NCBI GenBank assembly: GCA_937967665.1
Contig: CALBSZ010000521.1
Span: 1-9,803, forward strand
DNA: 9,803 nucleotides
Source of the DNA: an uncultured Planctomycetaceae bacterium
GTDB lineage: Bacteria; Planctomycetota; Planctomycetia; Pirellulales; Pirellulaceae
Reading direction: 5' to 3'
The notes beneath the pieces are model-generated. The model worked only from the letters and a program-made list of their open reading frames with translations, ran no database searches and was not told the origin of the DNA. Made by a program: the position numbers and the translations under genes. Shown piece after piece: positions 1-9,200 of the stretch; positions within the stretch are counted from its first letter, which is position 1; every line of letters starts with the position of its first letter.

Positions 1-295
1 TGCTGTCATCACAGCCGCTCCCCGCAATGTAGTTGTCTCCGCCTCCCGCATCGATGTCACCGCAAATGCGGTTCGAAGCAATGACAATCTTGTCGGGACC
101 GTCCCCTGTGATGATGATCACCTTTCCGGTGGTCGGATAGAACGGGCCGTAGCCGATATCATTACGCAGTACCAATTGCCCGCCCCCGGAAGTGTCGCTA
201 ATGATGATCTCGTTGCTGCCATCCAGCGAGTCGGGGACGAAAAGGTTTCCCAACGAGTCGACTCGCGGGTCGTTGGGGACGTCGGCCGCACTCGT
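1..295 (-). other. Asp/Gly-rich beta-roll-like segment, truncated by window edge (residues 3096-3193)
   Basis: It contains ADVPNDPRVDSLGNLFV, then DGSNEIIISDTSGGGQLVL, then YPTTGKVIIITGDGPDKIVI, then ICGDIDAGGGDNYIAGSGCD. The D.I.....GGGDN.I.GSG rhythm resembles RTX/hemolysin-type calcium-binding beta-rolls common near the C-termini of such proteins, but fewer than two clean nonapeptides are visible. Two Cys flank the glycine-rich turn. The continuation is outside the window. Confidence 0.55.
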
Positions 296-3200
296 TTCGA
301 TCGCGTGCGTAGCGACCGTTTGCGTGACCGTGTCGTCGGTGACGGCAAGGCTGACGGTAAAGACACCTGCACCATTGTATGAATGTGTAGCCGTTACAGG
401 AGCGAGTGCGTAGCAATTGCCGAGTGACTGCGACGTTCCATCTCCCCAAAAAACTTGGCAACTCAATATGGCTTGGTCCGACGGGGATGCGTCATGGCCG
501 GTAAAAGTGAAGGAGACTGGCTGGGTCGCCAGTGCGTCATCGGGGCCGGCGATCGATCCGGTCGGTGGCTGGTTGGTGATGGTGGCAGTGGTTGCGGCCG
601 AGACGGATTGTGCCGAATGCGCATCTGTGACGCGAACGGATACGTCGAACGAATTGGTTCCGTTGTCACGGGCGGGAGACAACGCGGCAAGTTGCGATGG
701 TAACAGGGACAAGGAACTCGTCGAAACCGGACCGAATTCGTAGCTGCCGTCGTTGTTGATGTCCCATTCGTACATTAGCGAATTGGATTCTCCCGTATCG
801 GGATCGAGCGAGCCCGCCGCAGCGAGAACCAGCGTGTCGCCTTCGTTAACGGCATACGGACCGCCGGCATCGGCCGTCGGCGAGTCGTTGCGACCCTCCA
901 CCGTCACCGTCACCGTCGCCGTATCGGTGGCGTTCGCAGTGCCGGACTGGTCGTCCACGGTGTAGAGGAAAACGACATCCTCGGAAGCACCAAGCGGCAG
1001 ATCGTTGAACAGGTTCGTATCGAAAGATAACTGGCTTCCCGCCAGATTGAACTGTCCCGACAGATCGCGGTCGCTGTTTACCGCATTGAATGCGACGCTG
1101 AGGCTGAACGTCGTTCCGGTATCCACGTCGCTTACCAATGATGCAAGGTCCACGGAGAACGTACCGGAGTCTTCGGTGCTAGTTCGAACGGCATCCGTGG
1201 CGACGGGCCGGTCGTTCACCGCATTCACAGTTACGTTGACCGTACCCGACTTTGTCGCGACATCGCTGTTGGCCGATTCCGTGGCGGCGGCGAGCACGCT
1301 GAGGACAAAGTCGTCGTGATCATTCAAGGGCGGTGTGATTGCCAGATTGGCCAGCGCCCAAGCACTGACGTCCACCGATTGGTTGCCCACGATCGCCGTG
1401 AAACTGTTGACGCCGTCGCTCAGGATGGCGTCAACAGGAATCCCGCCCACCGTGACCGTCAGCGTCTCGGAGTCGTCTGTGTCGGCCAACGACGCAGCCA
1501 CATCCAAGGCGATTGCGGTGTCCTCGTCGCCCGTCGCCGTGCCCGTCAGCTGTTCGCCGCCGGTCGCGGAATCGAGGTCCAGATTGGGGGCGTCCGCGAC
1601 GGCCACAACATTGATGTTTACCGTGATGGGATTCGACTGCAGGTCGCCATCGTCCGCCGCGAAGACAAAACTGTCGGAACCGGAAAAATGAGTCGCCGGA
1701 GTGTACGAGAACGAGCCGTCCGGATGGAGCACGAAGCCGCCGGCCGCCGCGTTGCTCGGTCCCGTCACAAGCGAGGCGGTCACCGTATCGGCCGGATTGG
1801 GATCCGCGGCGCCAACCAGCACGCCTGCCGGCGAATTCACGGATAAGTTCTGGTCTTCATTCACGGAGTACGGACCGGCAGACGCGGCGGTGGGCGGCGA
1901 GTTTCGGACCAACACAATATCGTTACCGGTACCGCCTGTGTAGGAAATGTGGAATCGACGACCGCTGTCGATGGCATGAACTTGCGCGCCGGCGGGCAAG
2001 CTGGCGAACGTGCCACCGACTGGATTACTGCCGGTGTTGTCGACGATCAGGAAGCTACTCCCTGGAGTGGGAGTAAAACCGGCAGCGTTTGACAACAGCA
2101 AATTGGCGTCGCTAAGGTTAATGGCCCCACTGACCGTAAGTACATCATGTCCCGTCCCAGGCCCGGTATTCGCGTCGATCTGGATCTGCAATTCACCGCC
2201 AGTTTGAAACGTAACGTTATTGTTCGCTGTGAGGTCTCCCAGGGTGATTCCGGGGGCGACCCTTCCGGCGCCGGCCACGTTGACTGCTCCGGATACCGCT
2301 CCCGTTCCGCCTAGGGTTCCGTCTGCCTGGACCTGCACGGGTCCCGAGCCGGTTGCAGAACCGGAGCTATTGGTTGCCAGCAAACTGCCTGCGATGACCG
2401 AAACGTTGCCCGCGAAACTATTGTTGTCGTTCGCCAGCTCTAGCGTTCCCGCACCGTCTTTTGTTACCGTGCCAGAGAGCGTGGAGGCAAGTGGCCCCGC
2501 GACTGTCGTGTCGCCGGCACCGTCTGAATGAAGCATGTCGAAACTTACCGGTCCGCTGAGCGTGAGTGAATCTGCCGTCGAATCCAGCGTGAACAGACTC
2601 GTCGATGGCGTGGTGCCAGCGAGTCCATATTTGGTGGCCAGGTAGGTCTCTACCTCGGCTCGTTCCACGTTAGACAGTGCCGCGTTGTAGACAAGGACCT
2701 CTGCGATTCCGCCGCGATAGTGCCGCGCGTTTACGGTGCGGTTGCCGCCGATATCGTAAGTCGTTGGAGTCGGCGTTGTGTTGAGGGGCGCCGAATTCAA
2801 CAGCGCGCCGTCCTCAAATAACTCGGTGATCGATGCCGTACTACGGACGGTGTACGCGTGGAAGGATCCGTCCGGCGTCGCCCCCAAGGAAGTCGAGAAA
2901 ATGTTACCATTGTTCACATCGCTTCCGGCACTCGCTTTATCCACCCGAATCGAAGGTTGCCCGCCGCCAGGACGCAGAAAGGCGATGGTGTAACCGGTGT
3001 CGCCGTAATTGGTGTGGTCGGAAAGGATGGGGCGACAGCAACTGCCTACATTTCCATCCTGCGGGCCGTCTAATGCAACAAAGAAGATCGTCGCATCAAC
3101 GCCCAGGTCCAGTGTGCCCGCCAGTTCGATACGATCGCCAGCGGCGGTGGGGAAACCATCGAACGTAACGACGGGGCGACCGCCAAGTCCCGCGGCGTTC

Positions 3201-6200
3201 CACGCCGGTTGTTTGTTGGCCACCGGCTGCGAACCGTCGTTGGCAACGGTGTTGTCGCCGACCAGAACGTCGTTCCAGCCGGAGATGGAGTCGCCATCGT
3301 CAAGCACGCCATCCGCGGAAACGATGCTGCCCGTGTTGGACGCATCCAGCCACAATTGCAAGGCAGTGGTGACGGGGACTTGCGGAATGGCGGGTTTGAC
3401 ACTGCCCGCAATGCTGTTGTCTCCCGCGAGATTGCGAATCGTCGCCTGATCGGACAGTGTGATGTTTTCGGCGATCGCGACGTTGAAGCTATTGTCCGCC
3501 GCGCCATTGTCGGCCAGGTCAAGGACCGTGTTGTCCAGCGCCAGCACCGCCCCCGAGGCGACCGTCGTGCCGGCGGCGGTGGATCCGAGCGCCATATCCG
3601 AACCGGCAGCCAGCGTTCCCGCGTTGACGTTGGTAGTGCCGGTGTACGTGTTGTTGCCCGCCAGTGTGAGTGTGCCACTGCCTTCCTTGGTTACGTCGCC
3701 GTCAGTCAGCGGCGCGGGGAGCAGAGATCCGGTAATGGTCACGTCCCCGTCGCCGTCCGCAGTGATCTCTGTAAACGTCACGTTGCCGCCAATGGTAAGG
3801 GAATCGGCGACCGATTCGACATAAACTCGGCCAGCCACACCGCTGAAATACTTGGCGTTCAAGTAGTCTTCGACTCGCTGCCGCTCCGCGCTTCCCAGGG
3901 CGCGGTTGAATGCGATGATTTCGGCCACGGCGCCCGTGTAGTGACGCGCTGCATTGTTGGCCTGCCCGCCGACGTTGTAGTTTGTCTCGCGTGAATTCCC
4001 GCTGCCATCGGTCGCGTCCGTCGCAATGGTGCTCGACCCAAGTACCTGACCGTTTTGACGAATCACGGCACCGTTGGTGGTTGTGCCTTCGCGAATGAGC
4101 GAGTAGGCGTAGAACTTGCCATCGTCGGCGGTCCCGGCGAGTTCAGTGACCGTCAAATTGTTATCGCCAGGATCGGGGAAATCGCCGCGGACCTGCCCGC
4201 CGCCGCCAAGATTGGAGCGGAGCGGGCCAAATCCATAGCCGCTCTGCGCGAGCCCCGACGCACCGACGAAAACGGGGCGGCAACAACTTCCAGTATTGTT
4301 TTGCTGAACAGCACTCTCGAAGACGAAGAACATCGAGACATCGTTGCCGAATCCGAGATTGGCAATCGCCAAAACATCGCCCTGAGTCGTGCTCGCCTGA
4401 CCGTCAAAACGGACTGCGGACAATCCGTTTAGATCGTCAATGCTTTGAATCCAGATGGGCTGCAGAGCAGCTGTGTTTTGAGTGGCATTGTGAGCAACGG
4501 TATTGGCTCCCAGCAGAACGTCGCCCCACGATGCAATCGCATCGCCGTTACCCAATGTGCCGTCAGCGGATAGAAGGCTACCCTGGTTCGACGCGTCCAG
4601 CCATAATTCCAAACCACTGTGGACCGGAACGCGCGCAAGCGCCTGGTCGACGTCGCCGGTAATCACATTATCACCAGCCAGGTTGCGGAGCGTGCTGCCG
4701 GGTGCCAGTAAAAACGATTCCGGACTTGCGATGTTCGCGCTGTTGTTGGCAGTGCTGTCGTCGGCAAGGTCCATGACCGAATTGTCCAGAATCACTGTCG
4801 CAGCGTAATTGACGAAGGTGTTGCCCGCGGCGCTCCCCAAAGCCTCGTTCGATCCAAGGACGAGTATCCCTTCGTTGACTGTGGTTGCACCGGGATAGGT
4901 ATTCGAACCGGTAATCGTCAGCGTACCGGAACCATCCTTGTCTACCGTGCCGGCGGTGGACGACGTGAGGTTGCCCGAGATGTGGGTGTTTCCAGGTCCC
5001 ACGATACTCACGCCGCCGAAGTCGACATTACCTTCCACGGCCAGCGAACCGGACGCCGTGTCGAAAACAATACTAGCCGAACCGGCCGTGATGTTGCCGG
5101 TGATTACATTCGCATCCCACGCCTTACGAACCGTCGCCGTATCAGACAGGTCCAAAGCTTCGTCAAACGTTCCATTGTTTTGCAGGCCCAGTGTCCAACC
5201 AGCGTCAAAGGTCGTTCCAGTGCCAGAATTCCCCAGGGCCGAATTCGACGTCACGACCAGCACGCCCGTCTGGACGGTGGTGGTGCCGAGATAGGTGTTT
5301 GTGCCGCCGATCGTCAAAGTGCCTTGTCCGGCGTGGACCAGGTTGCCGCTCCCCGAGACGCTGCCGTTCAACTGGCTGCCAGCACCGCTGCCATCAATCG
5401 TCAGCGTCTGGGCGTTCAGATTCACTGCTGCGTCGAATACGACATCAACGCCACTCACCGACACATTGCCGGAACCCAGGACAACAGCGTCGTTAAACGT
5501 CGGATTGCCAAGTGCGACCATGTCGCCGCGAATGTCGGTCGTGCCTGGTGCATCCGTCGTCACATCCTGAAATGGAAAGGCAACGCCCGCGTTTCCACTG
5601 AACGTCGTGATTCCTGCCGTGTTGATCGTGAGCGAAGGCGGCGTTGTGGACGCCGCCGGGTAGCTGGTCGTCAAACCGTACTTTGCTTCCAGGATGCCAC
5701 CGACGCGGTCAATCTCGGCTGCGGACAGCAGTCGGTCATAGATAATGATTTCAGCAACGTCGCCCGTATAATGCCGCGCCGCGTTGCTGGCCTGGCCGCC
5801 GACGTTGTATGCCGTTTCACGCGGATTGCCCGCGCCGTCGGTGGCGTCCGTAGCCACGGTCTTCATGCCTAGCACCTGACCATCCTGAGTGACCACGGAG
5901 CCGTTGGTCGCCGTGCCGTTGCGCAGCAACGAATAGATGTAGAAATTGCCATCGTCGGCGGTGCCGGACAACTCGCTGACCGTCAGGTTGTTGTCGCCGG
6001 GATCCGGGAAATCGCCGCGTACGTCGCCACCGCCGTTGATGTTCGACCGCAGAGGCCCGAACGCGTAACCGGCTTGAGCCAGCCCGGCGGCACCAACGAA
6101 GACCGGACGGCAGCAACTGCCGCCATGGTTCTGCTGCACGGCGTTTTGGAAGACAAAGAACATGGAAACATCATTGCCGAAGCCTAGATTCGCGATTTCC

Positions 6201-9200
6201 AACACGTCACCTTGCGACGTGCTGGCTTGACCATCGAAGCGAACCGCGGAACGACCATTCAAGCCCGCGACACTCTCAATCCACGTCGGTTGCAGGGCGG
6301 CGGTCCCTTGCACGGCATTATGGGCAACACGATTGTCGACCGTGACAACATCGTTCCACGCGGAGATGGGATCGCCGTCGTCCAGAACACCGTCGGCAGA
6401 CGTGATCGATGCCAGGTTCGACGCATCCAGCCACAGCGCCAGCCCGGCGTTAGGTATGAGCGGCAGGCTATCGACGGTAGTGGCAAAGTTGATATCGCCA
6501 CCGCCCGTTGAAGCAAACGTTGTATCGATCCCGATCGACACGGCGTCGTGGTAACTCTGTGTGCCCGTGGTAGTCACCGCGCCCCCCAGGAACAATGTCG
6601 TTCCGGGCGCGTCGGTCGTCAGCGACGCGAGTGCTACGCTGCCGACAGCGCCGCCAAATGTTGTCTTGCCGCTGCTGTCCACTACCAGGTTCCAGGGTCC
6701 GTTGCCGTCTCCGTCGACCAGGCCCGCAAAAGTCACGTCGCCCAGGGGACCGGTTGCTACCGCGACATGATTCATCAAGACGACATTGTCATTGAATTCT
6801 TGGTCTCCAAGCGTCGTCGTTATGTCTCCGCCTAAGACCGTCGAACCGCCGGCGTCCGTGGTGACAGCGCCCAACGGATTGGTTCCGCCAACAGCGTCAT
6901 GGAACATCGTCGTCGAGCCGGTGTTGACCGTTAGTGTTTCCGCCGACGAATAGGCTGTGTTCAAACCGTACTTGAGGCCCAACAAGCTTCCCAGGCTATT
7001 GAGTTCATCCGTGGACAAGGCCCGGTCGTAAGCCAGGACTTCGGCGATACCGCCGCGATAGTGCCGGGCATTCACCGTGCGATTGCCGCCGATATCATAC
7101 GACGTGGGCGTCGGAGTCGTGTTGAGCGGAGCCGAATTGAGGAGCGTGCCGTCTTCGAACAACTCGGTGACCGCCGCGGTGCTGCGTACCGCATACACGT
7201 GAAAGGCGGCATCGGGCGCGGCTCCCAGAGAAGTCGAAAAGATATTCCCGCCATTGACGTCACTGCCGGCGCTCGCTTTATCGATGCGAACGGACGGCTC
7301 GCCCGCACCCGGGCGCAGGAACGCCGCGGTATACCCGGTGTTACCGTAGTTGGTATGGTCGGAAATAATCGGACGGCAGCAGCTTCCCGTATTGCCATCC
7401 TGCGGCCCGTTAAGCGCGATGAAGATGATCGTGGCGTTGACTCCCAAATTGAGCGTGCCTGCCAGATCGATGCGGTCGCCGTCCGCGGTCGGTAAACCGT
7501 CAAACCTGACAACCGGCCGGCCGTTGAGGCCTGTTGCGTCCCACACGGGTCGTTTATTCGGGATGGTCTGTGTGCCATCGTTCGCGACGGTGTTGTCCCC
7601 GACCAGGACGTCGTTCCAGCCCGCAATCGCATCCCCGTCGTCCAGCGTCCCGTCGGCGGCGGCGAGGCTGGAAGTATTCGACGCGTCGAGCCACAATTCC
7701 AAGCCGTTTGTCGGCATCGAGAGGGTCGTTGCGGCATTAACGGTGCCGGTAAATGTGACATTTCCTGCGGCGTGGATCGTGGTGTCCTCACCCAACACGA
7801 CGGCTCCGTCGTACGTTTGCCCACCGCTGGTCGTGGTCACGACGCCCGAATCCAAGCGGATCCCCTCGGAATGAATCTCGAGCGGACCGTCAAACGTAAT
7901 CGCATTGTTGCTTCCCAATGTGACAGAATCGGTCCCACCGTGCGTGTTCACAATGAGCCCCGTGACGTCCGCCTGCGGGACGCGAATGGTCCTGATATCG
8001 ACCTGGGTGGCGGTTGGAATCGAAGTAGACAGGACCAGGTTGGGGTCACTGATGATGTAGTTGCCGGCTCCGTCGTCGACGATTGTCAACTCGTCTGCGG
8101 AAGTACCACCGTTGATATCCGTGATCACCAGGTTCCCTGACAGATCCCGCGAGACCTCGGTTTCGGGAATAACGTCAAACGTCAGTCCGGTGTAGAGCAC
8201 GTTTGTATTGCCGCCCGTCTTGCGTCCGGACAGCGTAAAGACATCGCCCACCTGACCACCGACAATATCAAAGAAATAGTGCGACCGACCGCCGGTGGTC
8301 TCCATACGCGTTACGGTCGATGCGGCGTTTCCACCAACGGTCTGCCGCAGGAAAAGGTTCTCCATCGAGTCGCCGCCGGCGTTGGGAGCGACCACGCCGA
8401 CGCGAAACGTTTCAGGCACCCAGTCGGTAAGAACAAGATTAACCAAGGTTCCCTCGCTGCCGTTCGCAATGCCGTTGTTGACAGCCAACCCCGAGATCAC
8501 GTCACTGACCGTGGCGCCGGCAGGCTGAGTGGGATCGTCCATCGGTGTGTAGTTGTACATGCAGAGCACGTCCTGCCCGTTGTTTTGCAGTTGCACAAAC
8601 GACGGCAGGCTCAACCGAGTGGCTCGGCCTCCGCTGCTGTACGTCAAGGGATTCGTGGAGGGGCACTGGTTGAGTGGCGATCCAAGCGGCTGTGTGCCGT
8701 ACCAGGCATACCCGGCTTCCGCCAGCAGATTGTCGCCGTCCAGGTCGTAGGCTTTGGGAACGCTGCTGCTGTGCCAGCCGGCGAAGGTTGTGTCTTCGCC
8801 GACGAACTGAATACTCGTTGGCTCGTCCGGCGATAACAGATCAAAGACGACACCCGCGGTTAACACGTTTGCTCCGCCACCCGTCCCGGTGCTCTTCGTC
8901 ACCGAAACCGTGAAGACGTCTCCCACGGCGGCGTTGGTCACGTCGAAGAAAGCCATGCTTAAACCCGTGGTCGTCAGCGTGCGCGTGGACGCCGCACTAC
9001 CGCCGGTCGTTTGATGCAAGCGGACGCTTTGCATCGCATCGTTTCCCGCGCTCGGTAGCGAGATGCCCACGCGGAAACCCGTGCTGGGGACGGCGGACGT
9101 CACCGTGAAGTTCAACATGGCCGTCTCGGTACCCTTCGCGACATCTCGCTTGGCATATCCCGCATGAAGGTTGCTGACGCCGACGCCGGTTTCCTGCCGC

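Noticed and set aside
1316..1846. 176-codon plus-strand open frame
   Set aside because: Antisense to the cadherin-like domains, Arg/His/Gly-rich, no domain and no convincing ribosome-binding site.
3209..3994. 261-codon plus-strand open frame
   Set aside because: Antisense to LamG-A2 and strand repeat c; it has no recognisable motif and is Arg/Val-rich, as expected for the mirror of Asp/Thr/Ala codons.
4982..5872. 296-codon plus-strand open frame
   Set aside because: It lies opposite the giant gene and encodes Arg-rich low-sense peptide without any domain. It is a by-product of the GC-rich codon pattern of the real minus-strand frame.
2342..6934. Regularly spaced repeats as a CRISPR array or mobile element
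   Set aside because: The repeats are long, diverged and in frame with the protein, with no identical short direct repeats, no terminal inverted repeats and no transposase.
7072..7824. 250-codon minus-strand open frame
   Set aside because: Out of frame with the giant gene and overlapping LamG-A1. A shorter equivalent (3070-3678) overlaps LamG-A2 and the adjacent strand repeat, because the repeated DNA leaves the same alternative frame open. No protein-like features.
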